DNA of 64,000 nt from Prorocentrum cordatum (lineage: Eukaryota; Sar; Dinophyceae; Prorocentrales; Prorocentraceae): the NCBI GenBank assembly GCA_963575745.1, contig CAUYUJ010006557.1, positions 1,107,001 through 1,171,000 of the forward strand. Reading direction: 5' to 3'. The notes beneath the pieces are model-generated. The model was not told the DNA's origin and made no database searches. It saw nothing but the letters and a program-made list of their open reading frames with translations. The position numbers and the translations under genes were made by a program. Positions 1-10,813 of this stretch are shown here, in pieces; within the stretch, counting starts at the first letter, position 1; each line of letters starts with the position of its first letter.

Positions 1-503
1 CCGTTAGGTTTTTGAAGGATTGTGGCAGTTGCCTCGTCTCTGCATTCCGACGGCTGAAGACGGCCCAAGAGGCTCCCAAGATCGCCCATGAGGCCTCCAA
101 GATGGCCCCATGACGGCCCACGAGCCCCCCAAGACGGCCCCAAGAGGGCCCCAGCATGGGCCAAGAGGCCTCCAAGACGCCCAAGATGGCCTCCAAGACG
201 GCCCCTGAAGTACCCCAAGACGGCCCCGAGCCGGTTCAGAGAGGCCCCCAAGACGGCTCCCGACGGCGTCAGACGGGCCAGGAACGCCCTAAGACGGCCA
301 AAGAGGCCCCCGAGAAGTCCCCAAAAGGCCCCAAGAGGCCCTCCAGAGGCTCCAAGAGAGCCCAAGATAGCACCAACATGGCCTCCAAGACGGTCCAAAG
401 ATGGCCCAATCGAGCCGACGAGTGCCTCAAGAGGCTCCGAAGAGGCATCCTCCCCCTTCCCCTTGTTCCTCCTTCTCCTCCTCTTCCTCTTCCCCCCCCC
501 CAC

Positions 504-542
504 GTGTTCCCCGAAGGCTTTGCAAACCGACTCGGGGAACAC
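504..542. other. Hairpin at end of GGCC repeat copy 1
   Basis: GTGTTCCCCGA (504-514) pairs perfectly with TCGGGGAACAC (532-542) across a 17-base loop. It lies between the C/T-rich tract and the shared words ATGGTCCGATAGCTT. Confidence 0.7.
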
Positions 543-826
543 ATGGTCCGATAGCTTCGCCCCCCAAGATGCCTCCAAGACGGCCCAAGACGCCTCCAAG
601 ACGGCCAACGTGGCCTAAGATGGCCTCTAAGATGCGTCCACAATGATCAAGACGGCCCCAAGAAGCCCAAACATAGCCCCAAAATGGCTTCCGAGACAGT
701 CCCAAGATGCCTCCAAGACCGCATAGATGGCGCAATAAAACCCTAGAGTAGCCCAAGAGGCTCCCAAGAGGCCTCCTCCTCCCTTCTCCTTCTTCCTCCC
801 TCTCCTCTCCTTCCTCCTCCCCCACC

Positions 827-865
827 GTGTTCCCCGAACGCTTCCCAAACCGATTCGGGCAACAC
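827..865. other. Hairpin at end of GGCC repeat copy 2
   Basis: Same hairpin as at 504-542, in the second tandem copy: GTGTTCCCCGA (827-837) against TCGGGCAACAC (855-865), with one mismatch. The loop differs more than the stem. Confidence 0.65.
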
Positions 866-890
866 ATGGTCCGATAGCTTGGCAGGCCTC

Positions 891-1229
891 TGGCCACAAC
901 GTTCGGCCACATAGGCGCTTCCGAAAGGGCAGGGGGCGGCGGTGAGTCGCCGTAGGCGTGTTCGGTACATTCATTTATGTGTATATATATACACATATAG
1001 ATACACATAAACAAATAATCAGAAACAGAGAGAACGGAACATGACACGTGAAGGATTGACAAGACAGAGGCACCGATAAGGAGGGAGGGAGGAAGGCGAA
1101 AGGAGGGAGCAAACCCCTCCCGCCCGTCTTACCTCCCCAAACTCTCGTCTCTCCTCCACCTGCTGCTCCTCCTCCTCCTCCTCCTCCTCCTCCTCCTCTC
1201 CCTACTCCTGCGTCGCGTGGCTCTCATGC
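891..1229. other. No gene seen; short CTC array
   Basis: AT-rich patch with TATATACACATATAG near 975-1000, a purine-rich stretch at 1075-1110, then a (CTC)n run at about 1161-1198. No coding signal seen. Confidence 0.5.
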
Positions 1230-1700
1230 TGCCATCGCTGGGTTGTCTTAGGGCCTTGTTAGCCTGCGTTCGAAACATCTTGGGCCAACGTGCAAAAATG
1301 TTGGGCTTTCTCGAGAGCCCTCGTGGCCCTGTTGAAACCTCTCGGGGCGTTTGCGGGCAGTGCCGAGATTGTGCTGGTCGGCATCAGGGCCCTCTTGGGC
1401 CACGGCGGGCTCCTGCAGGGCTGTCCGGGTGCCCTCTCCAGCCACTCATGAGCTACGTCGAGCCTTTTTGGACCTGTCTTGGCACGCATGCGGGTGCCCG
1501 TCCCACGACGCTCCCTCGGCAAATCTTGCGCGGACAAGTGGAAGCCCCGAATCGTTCAACAGCGGAGGGCCTCTTGCGGGCTATCGGGGCGTCTTGGTGG
1601 TCAGCTTGCACTCTCGGGCCCTTTGGGGCTATCTTGAAGGGCTCTCGGTGCCCCCGTGAGGCTCTTCACGTGCACATGACCTGTCGTGGGACCTCGGGTC
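1230..1700 (-). repeat. Inverted copy of the GGCC repeat family
   Basis: Read on the minus strand, this stretch gives the same AAGATAGCCCC, CCAAGACGCCCC and AAGAGGCCCT words as 60-890, more diverged. The open plus-strand frame here starts at GTG and is explained by the repeat. Confidence 0.5.
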
Positions 1701-1889
1701 TGGGACAGGGCAGGCACTCACATATGTGAGAGGATGGACACTTCACATGTTGTCGCCAATTGGACTGGCCTAGAGATCATCAGACGAGGGAGAGGGAGAA
1801 AGAGAGAGAGGAAAACACCACATGAAACATGCACATGTACGTGTGCACGTATCTCTATACATATACACATCACGAGGAAGAGAGAGCGA

Positions 1890-2680
1890 AATACATACAT
1901 ACATACATACATACATACATACATACATACACACGTACGTACGTACGTACGTACATACATACACACATACATCCTTACCTAACTACATACATAAATGCAT
2001 GCCTACATACATACTTGCCGACATACACACTTGCCTACACACATACATACATACATACATACATACATACATACATACATACATACACGCATACACACAC
2101 ATACAAACATACATACATACATACATACATACATACATGCATGCATGCATGCATACATACATACATACACACATTTCCATACATACATACATACAATCAT
2201 ACATACACACACATACATACATACATACATACCTACATGCATACATACATGCATACATATATATAAATATACATACATACATACATACACACAAACATAC
2301 ATACATACATACATACATACATACATACATACATGCATACACATACACACACCCATACATACACACAAACGTACATACATACACATACATACACAAACAT
2401 ACATACATACATACATACATACATACATACACACATACATACACACATACACACATACACACACATACATGTATACATACATACACACATCATTATATGC
2501 ATACATACATACACGCATACATGCATACATACACATACATGTATGCATACATACATGTATGCATATATACGCACGCACATACATACGTACGTACGTACAC
2601 ATACATACATACATGCATGCATATATAGGTACCTACCGACCTACATACATACAAACATACTTACATACACACGTACATGT
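1890..2680. repeat. (CATA)n microsatellite
   Basis: About 790 bp of CATA tetranucleotides with CACA, CATG and CGTA variants. Frames on both strands are open as Thr/Tyr/His/Ile or Met/Tyr/Val/Cys runs and are artefacts. Confidence 0.97.
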
Positions 2681-2707
2681 ATCTAACGGAGCTAGAGGGA
2701 CAATTAG

Positions 2708-2921
2708 GAACGAGAGAGGCGGAAATAACGAGAGGGAGAGAGAGAGAGAGAGAGAGGAGAGAGAAGGGGGAGAAGAGAGAGAGAGAGAGAGAGCGAGTCA
2801 TACTGCACGAGAAGACACATAACGCGAGAACGAGGCAGAAGATAACTGATCGGATACCAATAGAGATATCTCTAGCACAGAAATAAAGAGTGACATAGAC
2901 ACATGCGCATAAAGGAAAAGA

Positions 2922-2962
<41 letters not shown>

Positions 2963-3075
2963 GGAGAGAGAAAGAGAGCGAGAGAAAGCAGATAGAGAGA
3001 GAGAGAGAGAGAGAGACAGCGAGAAGCAGAGAGAGAGAGAGAGCAAGAGAGAAAGAGATAGAGAGAGAGAGAGAC
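2708..3075. repeat. (GA)n microsatellite blocks
   Basis: Several GA-dinucleotide blocks (about 2725-2795, 2915-2965, 2990-3075), separated by about 100 bp of non-repeated sequence at 2800-2910. Confidence 0.95.
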
Positions 3076-3565
3076 TCCCATCTTATTTGTGCGGGGCAAT
3101 GCTGCTTGGCATCGTACGCGTGGCAACAAGGGCGGGAGGGGAAGGAACGGGAGGAGAGAAGAGGAATACGACAAGGCGGGGGGCAAAACGGGGGGGGGAA
3201 GAGCATGAGGCGGCTAGTAGGGGAAACATAAAAACAAATGTTGGTGAAAGAAGCCCAAGCGAACGATGACAGTCAGCAGCACCGTGAAGAGACAGGAAGA
3301 AAAGGACGATGGCGAGGAGGCCTAAGATGACGTCGCAGGGCGAAGTAGCAGGGAGCAGGGGCTTGAACGGGAGAGGAGGCGTGAAACTCGAATGACGCAT
3401 GGTGAAACGAACCCGCCGACCCCGCTTGCCGGGGGGCCGGGGGGGAGAGAAGGCGAATGAAATGATTGGCTGTCCCCCTCCCCCTTTCCCCTCCCCTGGG
3501 GCCAAACATCGCACTAGAGGTGGGGGGGCCGGGGGGGCCCGCGGGATACGAGCTCGTCCATGCAC
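3076..3565. other. No gene seen; G-rich
   Basis: GC-rich sequence with runs of G near 3190, 3430 and 3525 and C/T runs near 3475-3500. No recognised coding or RNA feature. Confidence 0.45.
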
Positions 3566-4170
3566 CCTGGGGATCTCTGGAGCCTCCAAGGAGCTCCAAA
3601 ACGGTCCAATGAGCACCGAGGCACTCGACGAGAACGCCGAGACGGCCCAGGGTAACCTCGCGACGGTCCAAGATGGCTTCAAAATGGCCTACGAGGTCCC
3701 CAAGACGACCCAAGAGTGCTCCCAAAGGGCAGCCGGAGAGGGCCACAAGAGGCAACACATCGTCCCATTCCCGAGGGAGAATCAACCATGCTAACATGGA
3801 CGCCTTTTTCGCCTGGACAGCGTCCATTACGGCCCACGGATCCCCCAAAATCGTTTCAAGACGGCCCCCACAGAGGGCATCAAAACGATCCAATCGAGCC
3901 CCAAGAGGGCCCAAGAGGGCCTTGGGGGGCCCTCAAAAGGCCCAGGAAAGCCCCACGGGGGACCTAATAGGCGCAAAACGAACTGGCATCTCGAGTCGTT
4001 CCTGCTGCGATCGCCCAGACCCCCAGGGCGCCCCGAAGAGGCCCCAAAAGGCTTGCACGAGGCACCCAACACGCACCCAAGAGGCGCCCGAGACGCCTCC
4101 GAAAGCCAACCAAATGCTCCCACCCTACAAAAGGCCTCGGAGGCATTCCCGGAAACCTTTGCATGCACCT
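3566..4170 (+). repeat. GGCC/CCAAGA repeat copy
   Basis: Same degenerate word set as 60-890 (AAGACGACCCAAGAG, CCAAGAGGGCCC, CCCCAAAAGG). Open frames on both strands follow from the repeat. Confidence 0.7.
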
Positions 4171-4420
4171 CCGAAGCTCCTAGCCAGACTCACAGGCCAA
4201 CACGGTGGCGCGACTCTTGACGAAACAACTCTTTGTAAGGGTCGGCAGAATGGCACATGCCCTTTGTATATAGAGCATGTTGAACAAGCCAGCTGCCCTG
4301 CCCTGCCCCTCCTGGCAGCCGCCTTGAGGCCCGACGACACTGGCAGGACCGCCGCGAGGAAAGCCTGGCGCAATGGCACAGCAATTCGCTGATTCGCACC
4401 TTCCCCTCTCCTATCTATTT

Positions 4421-4640
4421 AGGTCAACGACCGAAGAGTCGAATTTACTGATCTGTCCGATGTAGAAGACGATTGGGAAGAGGGGTGAGATCGTTTTTCT
4501 TTCCTATGCGCCGCGGGGAGCGGCGCGAGTCCTGTCTGGTAGGACTGTCCAACGTCCAATACATAAGCCGAGACGGTAGCAGGATAAATGGGGAGAAAAG
4601 TGTTATGAGCGGACTTCACGCACGCCCGCGCCCCGTCCCG
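4421..4640 (+). repeat. Direct repeat, left copy (candidate LTR)
   Basis: This segment recurs in the same orientation at 16525-16740. The central part is nearly identical, including GCGCCGCGGGGAGCGGCG, TAGGACTGTCCA, GCCGAGACGGTAGCAGGAT and ATGAGCGGACTTCAC; the first 90 bp are more diverged. The pair brackets the minus-strand copia element, as LTRs would. However, the left copy is about 2.6 kb beyond the RNase H end, and a fragment resembling its first 30 bp also occurs at 33891, so a dispersed non-LTR family is the alternative. Confidence 0.6.
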
Positions 4641-5960
4641 AACCCCGCCTGCCCCGCGCGGGCCTTGGGCCCGCGGGGGACAGAGGCGGGACTCGGGAAC
4701 AGAGGAACGAGGTCCATTCGACTCACCCTTCCATCCCCTGCAGTCCCCAAACGAAGCGGTCTCGGATGGAGAAAAAGAAAAGGACCGACCACGTCGCACG
4801 GAGTACTTAAGGGAGCCTACCCGCCATTAGCGGGCCCAGGGCGCGCCCCCCAAAAATGCCTCGGCACTCCCGGGCGACCCCCCGTCACCGCAGGCCGCGG
4901 GGCTGGGGGGGTAAGGGAGATAAGAAGAGAAAGTCCCGCGTCAAGTGCACCACCGAAGTGCAACGACGCAGGCGTTTCCACCGGCGCGCAAACTCGCGCG
5001 TGCTGGCGCGCGCGCGCAAGGCGCGCGTTCAATTCAAATTTCATCCCCAATGAAATATGCGAGCGCGCAGCACCCCGCAACGTGAATTCAGAAGTACATG
5101 CGCGAGCGAAGTTGCGACGTCAAATGATGACAGCATACGAAGAGAAGAATCATTCGCGGGGCGCTCCAGGCCACAAAAGAAAACATAACGTTCGCATGTG
5201 TTACCATAGCTGCCACGACAACTTATCAAAACCAACAAATGCAACGATTCATTCACAGAGCACCCCAGGCCCTCATATGCATCTCGAGATGCGCGGGTGC
5301 GAAGCAGCCCGACACATGCAATCCAGATCACGCGCGCGTTCAAAGTTGGGACAACAACTGACCGCAAATAATGCGAGCGCAAGATGTCCAATCACGCGGG
5401 CACTCCAGGCCCCCGACTAGAACATCACTGATACCCGCACAAGAAGAATCCTGACAGCCCGACTGCGCGGCGGTTGCAGAGAACGCGCAAACGCGTCGTA
5501 AAACACGCCGTGCAACGTGCAAAATGTGGATTCGAGACTTCAGCCCTACACGTGTAAAATTATGAAGGCATTGCTCGCGCAGAAAAGAGGGCGTTCAGTG
5601 GGTCCGCGACGCATGCGCGGGCGCATGCCGGCGATGAGGGCGGCAAGGCTCCGTGGTCGCACAGCTCCATGATACGATGGGGCCATGTGCGATTTCCGCG
5701 GCGGGCGACCTGCCCAGGCGCGCTGATGCCCATGATGCAAAAACGAAACAATAGACGGAAGCAAAACAGGTTTGCAACGTTTAAATACTGATGTCTATAT
5801 CGAGACAACAATGATTTGAATGACAATGTAAGCGTCGCATCCAGCAAACCAGCGAAACATATTTTGGTCACAGATTGCGACGATTGTCACCGTGTTAAAG
5901 CACAATGTCATATTATACGAATAACAATCCGATGAGCCAAAAAAACACATTCTCATCGAT
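4641..5960. other. No recognised gene
   Basis: A long plus-strand frame (4473-5420) is open but opens at TTG, begins inside the direct repeat and shows no recognisable domain. Near 4990-5030 there are CGCG-rich words. From 5440 on, the sequence is more AT-rich with no long frame. Confidence 0.4.
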
Positions 5961-7250
5961 CTAGATCCCGTTGTTCAGATAGTACGACCACAAGCGGCAC
6001 GCGTTGCCGCGGTAGTTCTCGAAGTTGCAGCGCCGCCGCGCCTCTGGGAACGCCCTGCGGGTGCCGCTCCGAGCGCGCTTGCTGGTCATGCGCCTCGAGC
6101 CTCGCGGCTGGCGCGGCGGTTCAATCGGCCTCCGCGCCCCCGCCGCGATCGGCGCGGCAGCTGTTGCGGCCCCGCCGCTCCAATCTGCGCCGCCAGGAGC
6201 AGGGCCGCCAGCGGGCGCCGCGCCCGAGGAGGCCGCGCCGATGGCAGGCCCGTCGCGGCGCGGCGGTAGAGGAGAGGGCGATGGGGCAGAGCGGGGGTTG
6301 GTGACCGGAGCAATCCCCCCGCCGAAGGCTTTGCCCTCCGTGGCGATCGCAGCAGCGTGATGCCTCGCTCTGGGCTGCGCCAAGGCCACGCGGTCCTGGC
6401 CCGTCTCGCCGATCGGGGGAGCGCTCGCGCACATCTTGCAGATGTGCTCGTCGGAATTGGCAAGGAGGTCGGCGCGCGCTATTGTGTCCGTCTGAATGGC
6501 GGGTGTTCCTGCATGGGCCAGCGTCTCAATCCGCCCGGGTGTTTCCACCGGCGCTCAAATCGCGGCCGAGATCGCCGAGGGCCTGATGAGGGGTCGCGCG
6601 AGCGCTATCGGTGGCCAGATCGGCGGAAAGAGAGTCGCATCCCTTATCGGTCATCTGACCGAGGAGATCGCCCACCGTGGTGTCTCCGCGAGATCGGCGC
6701 GCTGCGGCAGTGCCGGGATGCTCGGCCATGCTGGGTCTGCTCCACGAGTGCCGCCTCATGCGCAACCCTCTCGCTGTCCTGTAAGATTTTATCGCTATCA
6801 GTAATTGCGGGGTACTTCGACAACCTGTCCCTGGGCGGGGGCGGCAGAAGGCGCTGGGCATCCTGCTGGCCCCAGATGCAGGCGGGATCCCAAGGGGCCG
6901 ATGTGGTCAGATGTGCGCGGAGACACACCGGCGTCAGCCTCAGAAATGCGGGCACCAGGTCGTTGTTCATCGGCAGGGCCTGCATCTGGCCGGTTGCGGA
7001 ACATTGGGAAATCAGACCCCGAGAACCCCTGGAACTCCTCGTCGGATGCAATGGAATCGCCCAATCACTTCCGCAAGGCAATGAGACCGGGGCGGCTACT
7101 TTTAGAGGCGCCCCCGACAACGTGCGCGCGCGTGCGGATGGGGGACTCGAGTGCAGAGGAACGAGGGCCAAAGCCAACGTGGCTGGCAGGTCTTGGCGGC
7201 CTCCGGCGTCTTCTCGGTCTTCGGAGCAGTGGCGGGGTAAATAAGCAATG
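5961..7250 (-). other. Broken coding-like tract downstream of copia RNase H
   Basis: Three overlapping minus-strand frames give ordinary, non-repetitive protein-like sequence: 6798-7064 (starts with an acidic MGDSIASDEEFQGF), 6526-6861 and 5961-6548 (an Ala/Pro/Arg-rich middle, ending in an aromatic stretch with WSYYLNNGI). No frame runs through, so it is decayed or split by introns. Because it lies directly downstream of the RNase H end on the same strand, it may be a 3' extension of the copia element or flanking host sequence. I do not recognise a domain. Confidence 0.25.
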
Positions 7251-7282
7251 GCTACAATAATTCTTGTCGAGAGTAAACCTTC

Positions 7283-7930
7283 TCAGGCTAAACGTTTAGT
7301 CATCATGTCAGCAACCTGACCTGTTCTGTTGTGCCCACGAATTTGAGCTGCGTGTCTCCCTGTTGGCATGTCTCCGCGATCCAGCACAAGTCGATGCGAT
7401 GAACGCGATGAAGATGGCGAATAAACGCGGGGCATGTAATGCGAGATCCTCGCGCGCGATCTTCGACGATGGAGTTGGTGATGGCGGCGCAGCTCGCGTC
7501 GATGTCCTGGGTCTGGAAGAGGAAGCGCGGGCTGGCGGCGCCTTCCGCGGAGGCGTCTTGCGTCGCTTCTTCTCGGCGGCCATAGACGCGCTACTTTTTT
7601 CCTCTGCAGCGGGCCATGAACCACAGCCTCCCGCGAGGAAGGCAATGATAGACCTTCGGTGCGCAACGCCGCGTCGAGAGCCTTGATCTCGGACCCCGTG
7701 GACGAGCGCGACGCAACTGTCTGCTGCTTGCACGCGGCGCTATACGCGGGGAACGCGCCAGGATCCATCAGCGCCACGAAGACGCCAGCGGTCGATTTTG
7801 AGGTGTTGACGCAATCCTCAAAAGAGGCGCTAGTGAAGAGCACGATGGGGCATCTTAGCAGAAGTGTCACCAATCCATCCAAGAAGGCAGCGTGGGCGCG
7901 CACTTCAAATAGCAAATCAACCGCGATGTA
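7283..7930 (-). pseudogene. copia RNase H domain, broken
   Basis: The domain starts with TSASFEDCVNTSKSTAGV, the counterpart of the copia SDASFAG...KSTSG motif, followed by KQQTVASRSSTGSEIKALD, the conserved KQ..VA.SS.EAE..AL segment. The C-terminal VADMMTKRLA matches the usual ADI(M/F)TK end. Between them the frame shifts: the segment equivalent to the conserved HL.R.HR.DL...AE region sits in a different frame from the open one at about 7440-7340. RNase H would remove RNA from RNA:DNA hybrids during reverse transcription. The first catalytic Asp position reads TSA-S-F, so it looks lost. Confidence 0.85.
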
Positions 7931-8267
7931 AACGCTTACTGCATGCGTAAGTCCACTCGGTGACCTCCCCTGCCAACGCGCAGACTGGGCGCGCGAGGTC
8001 AAACCTGCAGCAGCGCGTCGAAGCTGGATGCAAAATTTACATCCGCGCACTCGCTGCGACCGGGCCGAGGACTCCTTCGTCCGCGAAGTCCCGCTCCGCG
8101 AAGGACGCGTCCATGGGGGGTCTTTATATGTGACGCGGGTAGTGTCGTTCGTGGGGTTCTTCAACCGACGCATGAGATCTTGGCGATGGTGGGCGTGGCT
8201 TAGGCGAGGGTGACTTCTCTCTCCCCGAGCCCGCCATGCCAGGCAACTTGGACGCGCATTCCATGCG

Positions 8268-8759
8268 CTAGTCAGAAAACCAAAGCATATCGTTCCGAAC
8301 GCCGCGAACGTTGGTTGTAGATGTGCAGCGTGCAGTGTCACTATCCGGGGGCATGGCCCGGATCGCGGCCGCTTGTTGGTCAAATTGTGGCGCTGTCCAC
8401 ACGCCCTGACCACAGCCCAAATAGTGGGCGAATGGAGTGAGCGGGTCGGTCTCAATGCCGCTGTTTCGGCTCAGGGCCCACCCCGGTTTCAGGTTGGCCT
8501 TGGGGCCCGCCATCTTGAAGCCATCGACTTCGACGGATAGGGCGAAATTCAACGCGTCGCGTTTCCAGATGAGCGCCCATCCAGGGGTGGGCTGGCGCCC
8601 CACTGGCCACAGGCATGCACGATAGCGGCGCTCCCAAAATGCACCCGCCAAGGGGTGGCCATGGAGAGCGACGCGACTGGGCCAGCGCCACTTGGGCGAG
8701 GTCATCCAGGCGTCAACGGGGTCGATCCGACCGTCGAGTAGAGCAGGGTCTGCGTGCAA
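8268..8759 (-). pseudogene. copia reverse transcriptase, palm part, inactive
   Basis: Residues 30-43 read VALHGHPLAGAFWE, the conserved copia LYGH..AG..WE block. Residues 74-85 read LSVEVDGFKMAG, which is the catalytic box normally written LSVYVDDFKMAG in these elements. Tyr is replaced by Glu and the second Asp by Gly, so polymerase activity is lost. A conserved TPFAHYLGCGQ segment follows. The frame joins the upstream RT fragment only through a frameshift near 8745. The first codon is TTG and is not a real start. Confidence 0.87.
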
Positions 8760-8965
8760 GCGCCAGGAGCGTCTCTTTGCGCGCCGCTGCTGCCCGGCAA
8801 TAATGCTGCGGCGTCGCGCAACTTCAAGGCCTCGACGCGTGGAGCGCTGGAGGCGGCGTCGGCGAACGCAGCGGCTACGCCGCTCTCGTCTGTCACGCTG
8901 TCGCCCTGAACCACGACGCGGCCGTTGAACTTCTGAAGTTCTGGAGGCAATATCAGCCAGCGTTG
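8702..8965 (-). pseudogene. copia reverse transcriptase, fingers part
   Basis: From about 8965 down the frame reads ELQKFNGRVVVQGDSVTD, the RT block usually seen as RK(F/W)KGRVVFQGN.V.D, then SGAQRDAPGACTQTLL, matching the ..DA..AY.QA.L region. The same frame upstream of 8965 is simple-repeat DNA, so the domain is cut there; its missing N-terminal side resumes at 9638. A stop at 8702 and a frame change lead into the palm part. Confidence 0.85.
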
Positions 8966-9637
8966 ACTCGAAGTAAACAGGGGGACAGGCGGAGCGCGAG
9001 AGGAGGATGGGGGAATGACGAGAGGAGGGCGGGGGCAGGGCGGGAGAGGGGCGGGGGGGGCAAAATCAAGCACGCGCAAGCAAGCAATCGCAAGCGAGCA
9101 GCCATGCAAGCAAGAGCCAGCGACCAAGTGCAAGCAAGCAAGGGCTAGCAAGAGCAAGCAAGCGATAGCAAGCGCGCAAGAGCACGCAAGAGCACGCAAG
9201 AACAAGCAAGGGCAAGCGACTCATAGGAATCCATCGGAATCAATAGGACACGCCGTTGGAAACAGCTAGGGGGCGCCATTGGACATGGGCGGGGGCGCCA
9301 TTGCCATTGGCAAAGGGGGGGGGGGGGGGGGGAGGGGGGGCCCGCTGTTGGAAGTCAAGGGGGTGCCATTGTTTAAAGGGGGGGGGGGGGGCTAAAGATC
9401 AATTACGCATGATGGGCTAGGGCCCCAGTAGGGCAAGGGCAAGCCTATCTGGAGAATCAGCACAGGCGTAGGCATAGGAGCGCTCAGAGGTGGCGCATGG
9501 GCACAGGCATAGGAGTTATGGAGTACGCATAGGCATGACATTGCCATAGGAATTCGGGGGGGGGGGGGGGCATAGAAATTAAGGGGGGGCAGCGGACCAA
9601 TTAGTATGGTTTGAGGTAGGACTCCTATAGGGCAAGC
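8966..9637. repeat. Simple-repeat insertion splitting the copia RT
   Basis: Contains CAAG-rich imperfect repeats (9070-9220: AAGCAAGCAATCGCAAGCGAG), three long G runs (about 9317-9340, 9380-9392, 9557-9570), GGGGCGCCATTGG repeats and CATAGG-type words (9465-9555). RT sequence ends on one side (8965) and resumes on the other (9638), so about 670 bp was gained inside the element. Confidence 0.75.
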
Positions 9638-10384
9638 CTATTTCGATAATTCTGGATGTTTGACAGGCGAGATCTTCAGTATGCCAGCGCAATGAACTGT
9701 TTTGCCGGTCGTGTGTGCGTCGGCCACAACATCGGCGCGCTTCGTGACCGTCTCGGCCACCCAAGTTTGCTTCATTCTCCAGACGTTCACATTCCTTGCG
9801 GCGGGCGTCGCGCGCACGTGATCAGCCGCAACTTCGCGCTTAGTGAGGCTGCGGGTGACAGGGCACGGGCGTTGCCAGTGAGTCGCGTCGAGCTTGTTCC
9901 TGTGCTCCTGGCGGTAGCCCGATGTGCGCGGCATCGTGGGCATGTGATCTGCCCGCCTGAAACTGCGACGCAACGCGTTCGCATTGCTGATGGCAGCGCC
10001 GTCGGTGTCCAGCAGCGCAAAAGAGCGAGCGGGCAACGCTCGCGGGAATAGCTTCTGGCTTTGGACGGCAGCGCAAAATGGCGGTGATGTCGCGTGGTCC
10101 ATCGGGAAGGGCAGCGTGCAGTATTTTGTTGTCGGTGACGCCCTGGGCGCTTCATCTCGGATGACCGCGTTGTTGTGCAGGTCGTAGGTGGCGCGTCGTT
10201 CCGCTGTGTTCCATGTGGGGCCGTCGCCGTTGCTGGCGCGGAAGCGATGGGCCTGTCTGTCTGTCCTGGTCAACGCACGAAGAGCAGATCGATCGCGCAT
10301 CTCCCGTCCTCGGATAATGTCCTTGGCGAACTGTTTTTCGGCCTGTCGCTCTTTCTTCGACGTGGTGCTCCAGAGATTGGGCAA
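9638..10384 (-). pseudogene. copia integrase-RT linker and RT N-terminus
   Basis: A 248-codon frame. Residues 8-75 are charged and helical. The end reads TWVAETVTKRADVVADAH then GKTVHCAGILKISPVKHPEL, corresponding to the segment before the RT fingers in dinoflagellate copia elements (pattern VWDE..V.EW.DV..EA...GKTVHFG......EK.SEL). The stop at 9638 coincides with the start of the simple-repeat insertion. The middle 80 codons are poorly conserved and may be out of frame. Confidence 0.65.
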
Positions 10385-10813
10385 GATGCGGTCTGGCCGA
10401 GACGTAGCCCGGGCGCGCCTATGGCGACCGCGCAGTCATCTTGCTTTCTGGGGTGATCTCGGGCCACTTGTAGAAGCGAGTAATTCCAGTCCGAGGCCCG
10501 CGGAAATTCCGATGGCCCTTCTTTCTCGCTCGCGCCTCCCCACGCATCGTGGAAATACTCCTCGCCCTCGTAGGTAGATGCGGTCTCGAAGTCGCGGGCG
10601 ACGTCGAGTTTATCCACCGGGGCTGAGTGCAAGGTGCGCGAATTTATCGCAGGATAGCCCCGCCGCGGAGTTCCCAGCAGTCGAGATCGGGAGCTGGAAC
10701 CGCTGGCCGCGTTGCCTCGGCAAGGACTGGTTCGGGAGGCAGCGCTCTGGAGTCAGGAGCTTCGGGGGGGTCTGGCATGGGGGGCTCCATGAGCCCCATT
10801 CGGCTCGGCATAG
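10385..10813 (-). other. Unassigned copia linker
   Basis: Lies between the integrase frame and the RT N-terminus, where copia elements carry a variable linker. A minus frame at 10270-10632 is open but has no motif I recognise. Two plus-strand frames here are shadows. Confidence 0.4.

Larger units (their letters stand above)
60..890. repeat. CCAAGA/GGCC degenerate repeat, two tandem copies
   Basis: Dense imperfect repetition of words such as CCAAGATGGCCTCC and CCAAGACGGCCCC. Two tandem copies are visible (about 60-570 and 575-890), each ending in a C/T-rich stretch, a hairpin and the words ACACATGGTCCGATAGCTT. All frames stay open because the words avoid stops. Related copies occur near 1.2-1.7 (inverted), 3.6-4.2, 18.3-18.5, 19.7-20.1, 22.3-22.5, 26.8-27.0 (inverted) and 40.4-40.6 kb. 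I see no reason to call this coding. Confidence 0.75.

Noticed and set aside
1822-2822. Long Tyr/Ile/His/Thr frames
   Set aside because: Produced by the CATA microsatellite.
4473-5420. 315-codon plus-strand ORF
   Set aside because: Opens at TTG inside a dispersed repeat, has Arg/Pro-rich composition and no domain.
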